From: Lysobacter concretionis Ko07 = DSM 16239
Lineage (GTDB): Bacteria; Pseudomonadota; Gammaproteobacteria; Xanthomonadales; Xanthomonadaceae
NCBI RefSeq assembly: GCF_000768345.1
Contig: NZ_AVPS01000007.1
Coordinates: 161,348-225,347 of the forward strand
DNA: 64,000 nucleotides
Direction: 5' to 3'
The position numbers were made by a program, and so were the translations under genes. The notes beneath the pieces were generated by a model. It was not told where the DNA came from. It saw nothing but the letters and a program-made list of their open reading frames with translations, and searched no databases. Positions 31,511-41,180 of the stretch are shown here, piece by piece. Positions within the stretch are counted from its first letter, which is position 1. Every line of letters starts with the position of its first letter.

Positions 31511-32638
31511 CTAGCGTTGCCCCGAAGGCCCACCACGTTTTCCGGTGCCGCGGTGGGCGGCCTTGAGGAACTTCAGCGCCGCCTGTTCCCACTGGCGTGC
31601 GCCACGGGCATTGGCGGCCAGCCGCTGCAGCCGGCCGTCCCGCCAGCCTTCAAACACCACCGGATCGATGTAGGCCTTGCGGCACACGGCCGGGGTATTG
31701 CCCAGCTCGGCGGCGACCTGCCTGATCACGGCGTTGCGCGTCTGGGTCAGCGCGCGCTCGCTGGGTTCGCTGCCGCTGCCATCGTCGCCGTCGCCGCCAG
31801 CGCTGTCGGGTTCCGGCAACGGGGTGCCCGCCAGTTCGCGAAACGCGGCCAGCGTGCCGCCCCAGGTCCGGAAATCCTTGGCGCTGAACGCCTCGCCCAT
31901 GGTCCGGTGCAGGTAGTCGTTGACCTCGCCCGAATCCACCGGCCGCACCATGCCGTCATCGTCGCGGTACTGGAACAACGCCTGCCCGGGTAGTTGCTGG
32001 CAGCGCTGCACCAGTCTGGCCAGGCGGACATCGTCGAGCGCGATGTCGTGCTCCTGGCCGCCCTTGCCGCGGAAGCGCAGCCGCACCCGGCCACCCCGCA
32101 GGAAGGCGATGTGGCGGTTGCGCAGGGTCGTCAGCCCGAAGGAGCGGTTGTCGCGTGCGTAGCGGTCGTTGCCGATACGCACCAGCGTGTCGGCCAGCAG
32201 CGCGACCACGATCGCGAGCACCTTGTCGCGCGGAAAGCCGGGCTGGCCGAGGTCGCTCCGCAAGCGCCGGCGCAGGCCCGGCAGCGCGGTGCCGAACGCG
32301 ACGATGCGGTCGAACTTGCCGTCGCCGCGCAGCCGCTGCCAGTCAGGGTGGTAGCGGTATTGCTTGCGTCCGCGCGCGTCGCGGCCGGTGGCTTGCAGGT
32401 GGCCGTTGCGCTGGCGGCAGATCCACACCTGCGTCCACGCGGGCGGGATCGCCAGCGCCTGGATGCGCTTGAGGGTGGCCGGGTCGCGGACACGCCGGCC
32501 ATCCGGCTCGAAATACTGGAAGTGCTGGCCAACCCGCCGCCGGGCCATGCCGGCCTGGTCGTCGCAGACGTAGCGCAGGCCGGCCTGCCGTACCACCTGG
32601 ATGGCGTCGGCCGATGGCTTGGCGGGCTGGGAGGTCAT
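31511..32638 (-). CDS. DNA topoisomerase IB (poxvirus-like bacterial type)
   Basis: The protein has 375 residues. The N-terminal domain carries RLRYVCDD-type and YHPDWQRLRGDGKFDRIVAFG segments, and the catalytic part carries KDFRTWGGTLAAFREL and the C-terminal KAYIDPVV, where the Tyr forms the DNA-phosphotyrosine link. A Gly/Asp/Ser-rich low-complexity insert (about 290-310) interrupts the catalytic region. Type IB enzymes relax both supercoil signs without ATP. The ATG at 32638 begins MTSQPAKP and fits the family; a longer frame reaches 32749 but adds arginine-rich non-family sequence. Confidence 0.92.
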   Translation of the reverse strand: MTSQPAKPSADAIQVVRQAGLRYVCDDQAGMARRRVGQHFQYFEPDGRRVRDPATLKRIQALAIPPAWTQVWICRQRNGHLQATGRDARGRKQYRYHPDWQRLRGDGKFDRIVAFGTALPGLRRRLRSDLGQPGFPRDKVLAIVVALLADTLVRIGNDRYARDNRSFGLTTLRNRHIAFLRGGRVRLRFRGKGGQEHDIALDDVRLARLVQRCQQLPGQALFQYRDDDGMVRPVDSGEVNDYLHRTMGEAFSAKDFRTWGGTLAAFRELAGTPLPEPDSAGGDGDDGSGSEPSERALTQTRNAVIRQVAAELGNTPAVCRKAYIDPVVFEGWRDGRLQRLAANARGARQWEQAALKFLKAAHRGTGKRGGPSGQR

Positions 32639-32803
32639 CGGCTGGGCACCCGGACGCGGCCGTCGAGACGGCGCGAATGGCGCTCGAAATGGTGCCCGTC
32701 TCGCGCTGCGCACAATCCCGAGGCCGGAGTCCCCGATGTCCGCGGCCAAAGAGAAGCGGACCGAAGTCCGCTTCTGCTGCTGCCATGCCGTCGTGCGCCC
32801 GGA

Positions 32804-33151
32804 TCAATGACCATCGCGGTCCGCGTCACCCGGCAAGACGTCCTCGATGCGGTGCCAGGCGGCCTTGATCGCCTGCTTGGCCTTCTCCCAGCCCAACCTG
32901 GTTTCACCGCTGGCGCGCTCGTAATCCTTCTTCAGCTCGCCCTCGGCCTCGTCGTAGGTCTTGCCGGGGTAGCGCTGGCGGCCCTGGTAACCGGTGCGGT
33001 AGGCCGGGTCGTACTCGTCGTAGGTCTTCCCGGCTTCGTAATAGCCTTCCTTGTCGTACTGGTTCTTCCAGTAGTCCTGTTCGCGGATCTCGTCGATCGG
33101 GGTCGGGGGCGGCATCGGGGGCGGGCTCTGTTTCGGGGTGTTGGCGGTCAT
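32804..33151 (-). CDS. Small acidic-tail protein (paralogue of 36575-37024)
   Basis: The protein has 115 residues with no signal or membrane helix. After a Pro-rich N-terminus (PPPMPPPTPIDE), the rest shares a pattern with the C-terminal half of the 149-residue protein at 36575: aromatic spacing around YDEYDPAYRTGYQGRQRYPG, then W-x-x-A, and the identical ending LPGDxDRDG. Function unknown. GGGAG precedes the ATG at 33151. The paralogue lies about 3.4 kb away on the other side of the egtD-egtB-folE genes. Confidence 0.75.
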   Translation of the reverse strand: MTANTPKQSPPPMPPPTPIDEIREQDYWKNQYDKEGYYEAGKTYDEYDPAYRTGYQGRQRYPGKTYDEAEGELKKDYERASGETRLGWEKAKQAIKAAWHRIEDVLPGDADRDGH

Positions 33152-33310
33152 GTTGCTCTCCCTGCACGAAGCGGAGGGGAGCTTCGCGTGGGTCCACACT
33201 GGACCTGCCGCTGTAAGACCGGATCAAGAAAACCCGGTCGGGCGTCCACGGTGTCTGAACAACATTCCCCGATGCCCGCACGCGAAGGCCGCGCGGCCGG
33301 CAACCGGCGC

Positions 33311-34261
33311 TCAGGCCGGCGCGAGCAGGCGCAGGCCGAACCAGTCCTGCGGGTCGTTCCAGCGCTCGACCACCCGCAGGCCGGCGTCGGCGATCAACGT
33401 GGCGAAGCTGTGGTCGGTGTATTTGTGGCTGTATTCGACCTGCATCGCCTCGCCGGCGTCGAAGTGGAAGCTGCGCCCGGCCAGATGCACGTCCTGGGCG
33501 CGCTGGCTGACCAGGTGGGTCTCGATGCGCATCCGCTCGCGCGAGTAGGTTGCCCGGTGGACGAAGGCGGACACGTCGAAGTCGCTGCCGATATCCCGGT
33601 TCAGGCGCACCAGCAGGTTGAGGGTGAACTCGGCGGTGACGCCGGCAGCGTCGTTGTAGGCGGCCTCGATCAGCACCGGGTCCTTGTCCAGGTCGATCCC
33701 GACCAGCGCGCGTCCGCGCGGGCCCATGGTGACGCGCATGGAACGCAACAGGCGCTTGGCGTCCTCGGCAAGGAAATTCCCCAGCGTCGAGCCGGGGAAA
33801 AACACCAGGGTGTGGCCGGTCCCGCGCGAGGGCTGCGGCAGCGGCACCGGGTGGGTGAAATCGGCGCAGACCGGCAACATCTCCACGCCGGGGAACGCAT
33901 CGGCAAGGCGCCCGACGCTGGCGAGCAACGCCGTCTTCGAGATCTCGATCGGGGTGTAGGCGACCGGGTCGTCCAGGCCTTCCAGCAGCCGATGGGTCTT
34001 GCGCCCGCTGCCGCTGCCGTACTCGACCACGTGCGCGTGCGCGGCGACGGCCGTCGCGATCGCCGGCATCGACGCGTCCAGCAGGGCCAGCTCGACCCGG
34101 GTCAGGTAGTACTCCGGCTGGCGGGTGATCTGCTCGAACAACTGCGAGCCGCGCGCATCGTAGAAGTATTTTGACGGCAGGCGTTTGGGCGTCATCGACA
34201 AGCCGGCCAGGACGTCTCCGGCGATGTCGTCGGCGGTCGGCTGCAGGTCGGTGAGGATCAC
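33311..34261 (-). CDS. egtD: L-histidine N-alpha-methyltransferase EgtD
   Basis: The protein has 316 residues and methylates histidine to hercynine in the first step of ergothioneine synthesis. The family signatures are intact: LPSKYFYDARGSQLFEQIT, PEYYLTRVELALL, VEYGSGSGRKTHRLL (SAM site) and FFPGSTLGNF. The GTG at 34261 is the best start because the family begins a few residues before the PKRLPSK block; other starts would overlap egtB. It follows egtB by 22 nt on the same strand, so EgtB and EgtD are co-transcribed. EgtC and EgtE, the other mycobacterial enzymes, are not in the window. Confidence 0.92.
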   Translation of the reverse strand: MILTDLQPTADDIAGDVLAGLSMTPKRLPSKYFYDARGSQLFEQITRQPEYYLTRVELALLDASMPAIATAVAAHAHVVEYGSGSGRKTHRLLEGLDDPVAYTPIEISKTALLASVGRLADAFPGVEMLPVCADFTHPVPLPQPSRGTGHTLVFFPGSTLGNFLAEDAKRLLRSMRVTMGPRGRALVGIDLDKDPVLIEAAYNDAAGVTAEFTLNLLVRLNRDIGSDFDVSAFVHRATYSRERMRIETHLVSQRAQDVHLAGRSFHFDAGEAMQVEYSHKYTDHSFATLIADAGLRVVERWNDPQDWFGLRLLAPA

Positions 34262-34283
34262 GGTTGTGTGCCCGCCGCACGCA

Positions 34284-35702
34284 TCAGGCGTCACGCGCCA
34301 AACGCAGGCCGGTGAACTGCCAGCAGTCGGGTGCATGGAAGAAGTTGCGGTAGCTCGCACGCAGATGGTCGCGCGGGCTGACGCAACTGCCGCCGCGCAA
34401 CACCTGTTGGCCGCACATGAACTTGCCGTTGTACTCGCCCAGCGCGCCGGGCATTTCGCGAAAGCCGGGGTACGCGCTGTAGGCGCTGGACGTCCACTCC
34501 CAGACATCGCCAAACATCTGGTGAGGATGGGCCGGCGGGGTTGCGGCGGGCTCCGGTGTAGGAGCGACGTGAGTCGCGGGTTCACCGATGTCCGATTCCG
34601 TCGTGCGATCGCGACTTGCGCCCCCACAGAAGTCCCCTTGGGCGACATCGCTCCTGCAGGGGGCGGTTGTACATGGCGAGGTCGGGTGCAACATATCGTC
34701 CTCTACGAAATTTCCGGTCACCGGCACCTGCGCCGCCGCGTGCTCCCACTCCGCTTCCGTCGGCAGGCGCGCACCGGCCCAGCGCGCGAACGCCTCGGCC
34801 TCGAAATAGCTCAGGTGGCAGACCGGCGCCTGCGGGTCGATCGCGCGCATGCCGCCCAGGGTGAACTCGCGCGTCAGGTCGTCGTCCCAGTACATCGGCC
34901 GCGTCCAGCCGTCCTGCTGGATCCGCGCCCAGCCGTCGCTGAGCCACAGCCCCGGCGCGCGGTAGCCGCCGTCGTCGATGAAGGCGCGGTACTCCGCGTT
35001 GCTGACCGGCCGGCTCGCCAGTGCGTGCGCCGGCAACAGCACGCGATGTCGCGGGGATTCGTTGTCGAACGCGAACGCGTCGCCGGCACCCGGCCACGCC
35101 GGCGCGCCGATCTCGACGATGGCCTCGTCGCAGCCGATCCATTCCAGCGCTGTGGCTTGACCGGGCGAGGGGCGCAGGTCGTCGCGGTAGGCGGGCTTGA
35201 GCGGATTGCACCAGAACGCGTGCTTGATGTCGGTCAGCAGCAGTTCCTGGTGCTGCTGCTCGTGGTGGAGGCCGAGTTCGATGCGCGGCTTCAACGCCGG
35301 ATCCGCATCGAAGCCACCATGTTCGAAGCCACGCTGCATGCGCGCGTCCACCTGCGCGCGGTAGTCGATCACCTGCGCCAGGCCGGGCTGCGACAGCAGT
35401 CCGCGCCGGCTGCGCGCGTGCATCGGGCCGACGCTCTGGTAGTAGCTGTTGAACAGGTAATCCCAGGCCTCATTCACCGGCCGATAGGCCGCCTGCGCGC
35501 CGAGCACGAAACGCTCGAAGAACCAGGTCGTGTGCGCCAGGTGCCACTTCGCCGGACTGGCGTCGTCCATCGACTGCAGCATCGCGTCCTCGGCCGACAG
35601 CGGCGCGGCCAGCGCCAGGCTGCGTTGGCGAACCGCCCGGTAGCGGGCCGCCAGCGTGCCGGCAGATGGCAGGGAATCGGGCGAAGCGGCGGGACTGGGC
35701 AT
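34284..35702 (-). CDS. egtB: Ergothioneine biosynthesis iron enzyme EgtB with REPIN insertion
   Basis: The protein has 472 residues and forms hercynylcysteine sulfoxide (oxidative C-S bond formation). The DinB-like domain has HLAHTTWFF and the iron-ligand motif HHEQQHQEL; the C-terminal FGE-sulfatase-type domain has PVSNAEYRAFIDDGGY and MFGDVWEWTSSAYS. Residues about 340-385, between NFVEDD and QMFGDVW, contain an insertion that corresponds to a REPIN (34558-34650), so the protein is about 40 residues longer than usual. The ATG at 35702 is preferred over a TTG at 35717 because the family begins near it. It is transcribed with egtD; the insertion site lies on a surface loop before the conserved FGDVWEW block. 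Confidence 0.92.
   Translation of the reverse strand: MPSPAASPDSLPSAGTLAARYRAVRQRSLALAAPLSAEDAMLQSMDDASPAKWHLAHTTWFFERFVLGAQAAYRPVNEAWDYLFNSYYQSVGPMHARSRRGLLSQPGLAQVIDYRAQVDARMQRGFEHGGFDADPALKPRIELGLHHEQQHQELLLTDIKHAFWCNPLKPAYRDDLRPSPGQATALEWIGCDEAIVEIGAPAWPGAGDAFAFDNESPRHRVLLPAHALASRPVSNAEYRAFIDDGGYRAPGLWLSDGWARIQQDGWTRPMYWDDDLTREFTLGGMRAIDPQAPVCHLSYFEAEAFARWAGARLPTEAEWEHAAAQVPVTGNFVEDDMLHPTSPCTTAPCRSDVAQGDFCGGASRDRTTESDIGEPATHVAPTPEPAATPPAHPHQMFGDVWEWTSSAYSAYPGFREMPGALGEYNGKFMCGQQVLRGGSCVSPRDHLRASYRNFFHAPDCWQFTGLRLARDA
34558..34650. mobile_element. REPIN inserted in frame into egtB
   Basis: A GTAG unit at 34558-34578 and a degenerate inverted unit at 34609-34627 flank a spacer that resembles the spacer of REPIN 2 (TTCACCGATGTCC versus TTCACTGATGTCC). 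A partial third unit follows to about 34650. The frame of egtB is kept and all inserted codons are read through. Confidence 0.8.
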
Positions 35703-35798
35703 CGCCTGAAGATACAAACCAGGCTGTGTCCGGCAGGTTACGAAGCACGCCTGCGACCCGCGGGGGAGCGCCCTGGGAGGACGCCCCCGGCCGTCAAC

Positions 35799-36422
35799 TC
35801 AGCGGCGCGGTTCGCTGCCGATGAACTGCAGGAACTCCGAGCGCGTGCGGGCGTCGTCGCGGAACCCGCCCAGCATCTTGGAGGTGATCATGCTGACGCC
35901 GCGCTTGTGCACGCCGCGGGTGGTCATGCAGCCGTGGGTGGCCTCGATCACCACGCCGACGCCGCGCGGGTTGAGCACGCGCTGGATGCAGTCGGCGATC
36001 TGCGCGGTCATCTTCTCCTGCACCTGCAGGCGGCGTGCATACGCATCCACCACCCGCGCCAGCTTGCTGATGCCGACCACCTTGCCGTCGGGCAGGTAGC
36101 CGACGTGGGCGCGGCCGATGATCGGCGCCATGTGGTGTTCGCAGTGGCTCTCGAAACGGATGTCGCGCAGGACGATCAGCTCGTCGTAGCCGGCGACCTC
36201 CTCGAAGGTACGCGCGAGGTACTCGTCGGGGTCCATCGCGTAGCCGCTGAACCAGTCGGCATAGGCCTTGGCGACGCGCTTGGGCGTGTCCAGCAGGCCC
36301 TCGCGGGTGGGGTCGTCACCGGCCCAGCTGAGCAGGGTGCGCACGGCAGCCTCGGCCTGCTCGCGGGTCGGTTTGTCGGGATCGGCCATGGTCGGCGGCA
36401 CCTGTGTTGCGGGGGTCGCCAT
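35799..36422 (-). CDS. folE: GTP cyclohydrolase I FolE
   Basis: The protein has 207 residues. It opens the imidazole ring of GTP to form 7,8-dihydroneopterin triphosphate, the first committed step of folate (and other pterin) synthesis. Zinc and catalytic residues are present: [24 protein letters not shown] and [13 protein letters not shown]. The short N-terminus before [14 protein letters not shown] is variable in this family. The ATG at 36422 is the most upstream and lacks a clear Shine-Dalgarno sequence; an in-frame ATG at about 36387 (MADPDKP) is another candidate start. Confidence 0.95.
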   Translation of the reverse strand: MATPATQVPPTMADPDKPTREQAEAAVRTLLSWAGDDPTREGLLDTPKRVAKAYADWFSGYAMDPDEYLARTFEEVAGYDELIVLRDIRFESHCEHHMAPIIGRAHVGYLPDGKVVGISKLARVVDAYARRLQVQEKMTAQIADCIQRVLNPRGVGVVIEATHGCMTTRGVHKRGVSMITSKMLGGFRDDARTRSEFLQFIGSEPRR

Positions 36423-36574
36423 GCTACTCCAGCCGGCCGGCCGGAGGTTTTCCAGGGTGCCTTCCGAACGCCGCGCCGGGAGTTCTTCTGTTGCGATCCC
36501 GCCTGTTGCAGGCGATCGCGCGATGGCAGTGGAGATCCCTGCGGCATCGCGCGTCGACCGGCCCCGGTTCGTGA

Positions 36575-37024
36575 TTACAGACCGTCGCGATCCCCGTCTC
36601 CCGGCAGGGCCGATTCGATGAACTGCCAGCCATCGCGCACGGCGGGCCGCGCCTCCTCCCAGCTCATGCCGCTGGCGTCCCAGTCCTGTTGCAGCAGCGC
36701 CTCGACCTGCTCGAACTGCTGCTCCGGATACCGTTCACGGGCATCGAAGGCGTACCGGTAGGCCGGCTCGTAATCCTCCCAGCTGCGGCCGGACACGTAG
36801 TAGGGCGCCCTGCTGTACTCGTGCTGGAAGTGCGCGCGGTAGCTGTCCAGGTTGATGGAATCGGCGACCGAGTCACCGGCCTTTCCGCCGACCAGGCCAC
36901 CGGCCACCGCCCCCACCGCGATGCCGACCGGGCCTCCAACGGCACCGACGGCCGCACCGGCAATGGCACCGGCCACTGCGCCCGCACCGATACCCAGTCC
37001 GCTGTCTTTCCTGTCGTTGTTCAT
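36575..37024 (-). CDS. Glycine-zipper protein with paralogous C-terminal domain
   Basis: The protein has 149 residues. Residues about 12-55 form a Gly/Ala repeat pattern ([18 protein letters not shown] and [12 protein letters not shown]), a glycine zipper that suggests membrane insertion or oligomerisation. The C-terminal half matches the protein at 32804 in aromatic spacing and in the ending [13 protein letters not shown] lies before the ATG at 37024. Function unknown; the glycine-zipper plus conserved tail suggests a stress-related or membrane-associated role, but this is inference. Confidence 0.78.
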   Translation of the reverse strand: MNNDRKDSGLGIGAGAVAGAIAGAAVGAVGGPVGIAVGAVAGGLVGGKAGDSVADSINLDSYRAHFQHEYSRAPYYVSGRSWEDYEPAYRYAFDARERYPEQQFEQVEALLQQDWDASGMSWEEARPAVRDGWQFIESALPGDGDRDGL

Positions 37025-37226
37025 GGCTGCACTCCGCTGATTGGGTGACGCCGACGGTGCGCCGGCACAGACCCACCGTAGCCATGACCGGATTCGGTCA
37101 CGGTGAAGGCGCGCGCGGGCCCGCCCCGCCCACGCCGGCACGCGGACTGTTGCACACCCTGAATCGGTGCTTTACTGCGACGCCGGTCGCATTCCCAGCC
37201 CGGCAGCACGCACCCTGGAGATTCCC

Positions 37227-39308
37227 ATGCACTCCCAGCTGCCCCGCGTTGCCGCGCTGGTCCTCGCGATGTCGATGTCCACCGCGCTGCCTTCCGCCGC
37301 CTTTGCGCAAACCCCGCCCACCGCCGCCGAACGCATTGCCGGCACCGAATTGATCTCGCGCGATGCGTTGTTCGGCAATCCCGAGCGCGCGATGGTCATG
37401 ATCAGCCCCGATGGCAGGACGCTGAGCTGGGTCGCACCGGTCGATGGCGTGTTGAACGTATGGGTGGCGCCGGCCGACAACCCCGGCGAGGCGCGCGCGG
37501 TCACCCACGACATCGCGCGCGGCATCCGCAACCACTTCTGGTCGTACCTGCCGGACACGCTGCTGTACCTGCGCGACAGCGGCGGTGACGAGGATTTCCA
37601 CCTGTTCAGCGTCAACGTGGCGACCGGCAAAGAGATCGATCTCACGCCGTATCCGAAGACCACCGCGCAGGTGGTGGGCGCCAGCCATTCGCAGCCGGGC
37701 GCGATCCTGGTCGGCATGAACGACCGCGATCCGAAGTGGCACGACCTGTACCGGGTCGACCTGGCCAGCGGCGAGCGCACGCTGGTGCAGAAGAACGACG
37801 ACGAGATCGGCGCCTACCTGGCCGACGACGGCTTCACTGTCCGCTACGCGATGCGGGCGCGGCCCGACGGCGGCAGCGACATCCTCAAGCCGGCCGGCGA
37901 CGGCGGCTGGGAGGTCTGGTCCGATATTCCGTTCGAGGACTCGCTGACCACGGCGCCCGCCGGGCTGACCACCGACGGCGACACCCTGTACATGCTCGAC
38001 TCGCGCAACCGCAACACGGCGGCGCTGTACGCGATCGACGTGGCCAGCGGCGAGCGCAGGCTGGTGCTGGAGGATGCGCGCGCCGATGTCGGCCAATCGC
38101 TGGCGCACCCGCAGACCGGCGTCGTCCAGGCGGTCGCGGTCAATTACCTGCGCGAGGAATGGGAGCCGGTCGATCCGGCCATCGCCGCCGATCTGGAAAA
38201 GCTGCAGGCGATCGGCCCGGGCGAGATCGGCGTCAACGCCCGCACGCATGACGACAGCATCTGGATCGTCACCTACTCGGCGGCCGAAACCCCGGTGGTC
38301 TATTACCGCTACGACCGTGGCGCGGGCGGCAAGCTGACCCGGCTGTTCTCGGCCCGACCCAAGCTCGACGGCAAGCCGCTGGTGCCGCAGTGGCCGCAGG
38401 AGATCACCTCGCGCGACGGCAAGACGCTGGTCAGCTACCTCACCCTGCCGCGCAGCGCCGACCCCGATGGCGATGGCAAGCCCAATGTTGCGGTGCCGAT
38501 GGTGCTGGACGTGCACGGCGGCCCATGGGCACGCGACAGCTACGGCTACAGCTCCTACGCGCAGTGGCTGGCGAACCGCGGCTACGCGACGCTGGCGGTG
38601 AATTTCCGCGGCTCCACCGGCTTCGGCAAGGCGTTCACCAACGCCGGCAACGGCGAGTGGGCCGGAAAGATGCACGACGACCTGCTCGATGCGGTGCAGT
38701 GGGCGGTCGACCAGGGCGTCACCACCGCCGACCAGGTGGCGATCATGGGCGGCAGCTACGGCGGCTACGCAACACTGGCCGGGCTGACCTTCACCCCGGA
38801 CGCGTTCGCCTGCGGCGTCGACATCGTCGGACCGTCCAACCTCAATACCCTGCTCAGCACCGTGCCGCCGTACTGGGCCAGTTTCTACGAGCAGCTGGCC
38901 AAGCGCATGGGCGACCCGCGCACCGAGGAAGGCAGGCAATGGCTGGTCGAACGCTCGCCGTTGACCCGCGCCGACCAGATCACCAAGCCGTTGCTGATCG
39001 GCCAGGGCGCGAACGACCCGCGCGTGAAGCAGGACGAGTCCGACCAGATCGTCAAGGCGATGACCGCCAACGGCATCCCGGTGACTTACGTGCTGTTCCC
39101 CGACGAGGGCCACGGTTTCGCGCGACCGGAGAACAGCAAGGCGTTCAATGCGGTGACCGAAGGCTTCCTGAGCCAGTGCCTGGGTGGCCGCGCCGAGCCG
39201 ATCGGAACCGACTTCGCCGGCTCCAGCATCAGCGTGCCGATTGGTGCCGATGGCGTGCCGGGCCTGGTGGAAGCATTGAAGGGCCACGAGCAGACCATCA
39301 GGAAGTGA
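37227..39308 (+). CDS. S9-family prolyl oligopeptidase-type peptidase, exported
   Basis: The protein has 693 residues. A signal peptide (about 28 residues, ending SAAFAQ) predicts periplasmic or outer location. The N-terminal half is a beta-propeller with WD40-like repeats, the C-terminal half an alpha/beta hydrolase: catalytic Ser in GGSYGGYATL, Asp in GANDPRVKQDES and His in DEGHGFARPE. This is a dipeptidyl- or oligopeptidase active on short peptides. GGAG precedes the ATG at 37227. It is monocistronic, followed by a repeat-rich gap with two inverted repeats before the ETF-QO gene. Confidence 0.92.
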   Translation: MHSQLPRVAALVLAMSMSTALPSAAFAQTPPTAAERIAGTELISRDALFGNPERAMVMISPDGRTLSWVAPVDGVLNVWVAPADNPGEARAVTHDIARGIRNHFWSYLPDTLLYLRDSGGDEDFHLFSVNVATGKEIDLTPYPKTTAQVVGASHSQPGAILVGMNDRDPKWHDLYRVDLASGERTLVQKNDDEIGAYLADDGFTVRYAMRARPDGGSDILKPAGDGGWEVWSDIPFEDSLTTAPAGLTTDGDTLYMLDSRNRNTAALYAIDVASGERRLVLEDARADVGQSLAHPQTGVVQAVAVNYLREEWEPVDPAIAADLEKLQAIGPGEIGVNARTHDDSIWIVTYSAAETPVVYYRYDRGAGGKLTRLFSARPKLDGKPLVPQWPQEITSRDGKTLVSYLTLPRSADPDGDGKPNVAVPMVLDVHGGPWARDSYGYSSYAQWLANRGYATLAVNFRGSTGFGKAFTNAGNGEWAGKMHDDLLDAVQWAVDQGVTTADQVAIMGGSYGGYATLAGLTFTPDAFACGVDIVGPSNLNTLLSTVPPYWASFYEQLAKRMGDPRTEEGRQWLVERSPLTRADQITKPLLIGQGANDPRVKQDESDQIVKAMTANGIPVTYVLFPDEGHGFARPENSKAFNAVTEGFLSQCLGGRAEPIGTDFAGSSISVPIGADGVPGLVEALKGHEQTIRK

Positions 39309-39341
39309 GCCGGGAGTAGCCCGGGGAGTGATCCGGGGAGT

Positions 39342-39390
39342 GGCCCGTCAGCACCGGTGCGGACGGGCCATCCGGGCCGGCGACCGGCCC
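39342..39390. terminator. Two consecutive hairpins between the S9 peptidase and ETF-QO genes
   Basis: GGCCCGTC/GACGGGCC (39342-39349 and 39362-39369) and GGGCCGG/CCGGCCC (39374-39380 and 39384-39390) form stems; the sequence before them repeats a GGGAGT-type 12-14 nt unit. There is no T-run, so termination is uncertain. Confidence 0.4.
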
Positions 39391-39454
39391 GCCTGCATGT
39401 TTCGCGGGCGGGCGGGATAATGGGCCCAATGTCTCCCTGCAACACGGAACCGCC

Positions 39455-41137
39455 ATGACCCCGGAACAACTGCTCGCCACCTACGGCCCCCGCGAATCGA
39501 TGGAGTTCGACGTCGTCGTGGTCGGCGCCGGCCCGGCCGGACTGGCCACCGCGATCCGCCTGCGCCAGCTGGCCGCCGACAAGGGCAGCGAGCTGTCGGT
39601 GTGCGTGCTGGAGAAAGGCTCCGAACCCGGCGCGCACATCCTGTCGGGCGCGATCATCGACACCCGCGCGCTGGATGAGCTGTTGCCGGACTGGAAGGAA
39701 CGCGGCGCGCCGTTGCGCCAGCCGGTGACGCGCGACGAATTCCTGTTCCTGAGCGAGACCGGATCGCGCGCGACGCCCGGTTTCCTGCTGCCGGGCTGCT
39801 TCGACAACCACGGCCATTACATCGCCAGCCTGGGCGAGCTGACCCGCTGGCTGGCGACCCAGGCCGAGGCGCTCGGGGTGGAGATCTTCCCCGGCTTCGC
39901 CGCCGCCGAAGTGCTCTACGACGAGACCGGCGCGGTGATGGGCGTGGCCACCGGCGACATGGGCGTGGGCAAGGACGGCGAGCCGACCGGGCAGTTCCAG
40001 CGCGGCATGGAGCTGCACGCCAGGTACACGGTGTTCGCCGAGGGCTCGCGCGGCCAACTCGGCCGCCAGCTGATCGCCAGGTTCGCGCTCGACAAGGACT
40101 GCGACCCGCAGAGCTACGGCCTGGGGGTCAAGGAACTGTGGCAAGTGGATCCGGCCCGGCACGAGCCCGGCCTGGTCGTGCACACCTCCGGCTGGCCGCT
40201 GGACTCGGACACCTACGGCGGCTCGTTCGTCTACCACGCCGAGGACAACAAGGTCGCGATCGGCTTCGTGGTCGGGCTGGACTACAGCAATCCGTGGCTG
40301 AGCCCGTACGAGGAGTTCCAGCGCTTCAAGACCCACCCGGCCATCCGCAAATACCTGGAAGGCGGCAAGCGCATTTCCTATGGCGCGCGCAGTATCACCG
40401 CCGGTGGTCTGATGTCGCTGCCGAAGACCGTGTTCCCCGGTGGCGCGCTGGTCGGTTGCGAGGCCGGCTACCTCAACGCCAGCCGGATCAAGGGCAGCCA
40501 TGCGGCGATCAAGACCGGCATGCTGGCCGCGGAAGCCGCGTTCGAGGCGCTGTCGCAGGGGCGCTCGGGTGACGAACTGCTCGCCTACCCCGCCGCGTTC
40601 GAGACCAGTTGGCTGCACGAGGAGCTCAAGCTGTCGAAGAACTTCAAGCAGTGGTTCAAGAAGGGCCGGCTGCTGGCGACGCTGATGACCGGCATCGAGC
40701 AATGGCTGCTGCCGAAGCTGGGCATCCGCAATCCGCCGTGGACGCTGCACCACGCCAAGGCCGACCACGAGTGCCTGGACCCGGCCGACCAGCGCGAAAA
40801 GATCGTGTACCCCAAGCCCGACGGCGTACTGACCTTCGACCGCCTCAGCTCGGTGTTCCTCAGCAGCACCCACCACGACGAGAACCAGCCGGTCCACCTG
40901 ACCCTGAAGGACGCCAGCATCCCGGTGACGGTGAACCTGGCCGAGTACGCCGGCCCCGAGGCGCGCTACTGCCCGGCCGGCGTGTACGAGTTCGTCGGCG
41001 AGCCCGGCCACGAGCGGCTGCAGATCAACGCGGCCAACTGCGTGCACTGCAAGACCTGCGACATCAAGGACCCGACCCAGAACATCGTCTGGGTCGCCCC
41101 GCAGGGCGGCGACGGCCCGAACTACGCCGCGATGTGA
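39455..41137 (+). CDS. Electron transfer flavoprotein-ubiquinone oxidoreductase
   Basis: The protein has 560 residues and passes electrons from electron transfer flavoprotein to ubiquinone, linking acyl-CoA and amino-acid oxidation to respiration at the inner membrane. FAD-binding [13 protein letters not shown] lies near residue 26, and the [4Fe-4S]-binding segment [18 protein letters not shown] lies near the C-terminus. The length and layout match bacterial ETF-QO (about 550 residues). The ATG at 39455 has only a weak Shine-Dalgarno sequence. No ETF genes are adjacent. Confidence 0.95.
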   Translation: MTPEQLLATYGPRESMEFDVVVVGAGPAGLATAIRLRQLAADKGSELSVCVLEKGSEPGAHILSGAIIDTRALDELLPDWKERGAPLRQPVTRDEFLFLSETGSRATPGFLLPGCFDNHGHYIASLGELTRWLATQAEALGVEIFPGFAAAEVLYDETGAVMGVATGDMGVGKDGEPTGQFQRGMELHARYTVFAEGSRGQLGRQLIARFALDKDCDPQSYGLGVKELWQVDPARHEPGLVVHTSGWPLDSDTYGGSFVYHAEDNKVAIGFVVGLDYSNPWLSPYEEFQRFKTHPAIRKYLEGGKRISYGARSITAGGLMSLPKTVFPGGALVGCEAGYLNASRIKGSHAAIKTGMLAAEAAFEALSQGRSGDELLAYPAAFETSWLHEELKLSKNFKQWFKKGRLLATLMTGIEQWLLPKLGIRNPPWTLHHAKADHECLDPADQREKIVYPKPDGVLTFDRLSSVFLSSTHHDENQPVHLTLKDASIPVTVNLAEYAGPEARYCPAGVYEFVGEPGHERLQINAANCVHCKTCDIKDPTQNIVWVAPQGGDGPNYAAM

Positions 41138-41180
41138 GCGCCGGCCGCACCCGCACCACCCTCCACATCCCGAGAGCCCC

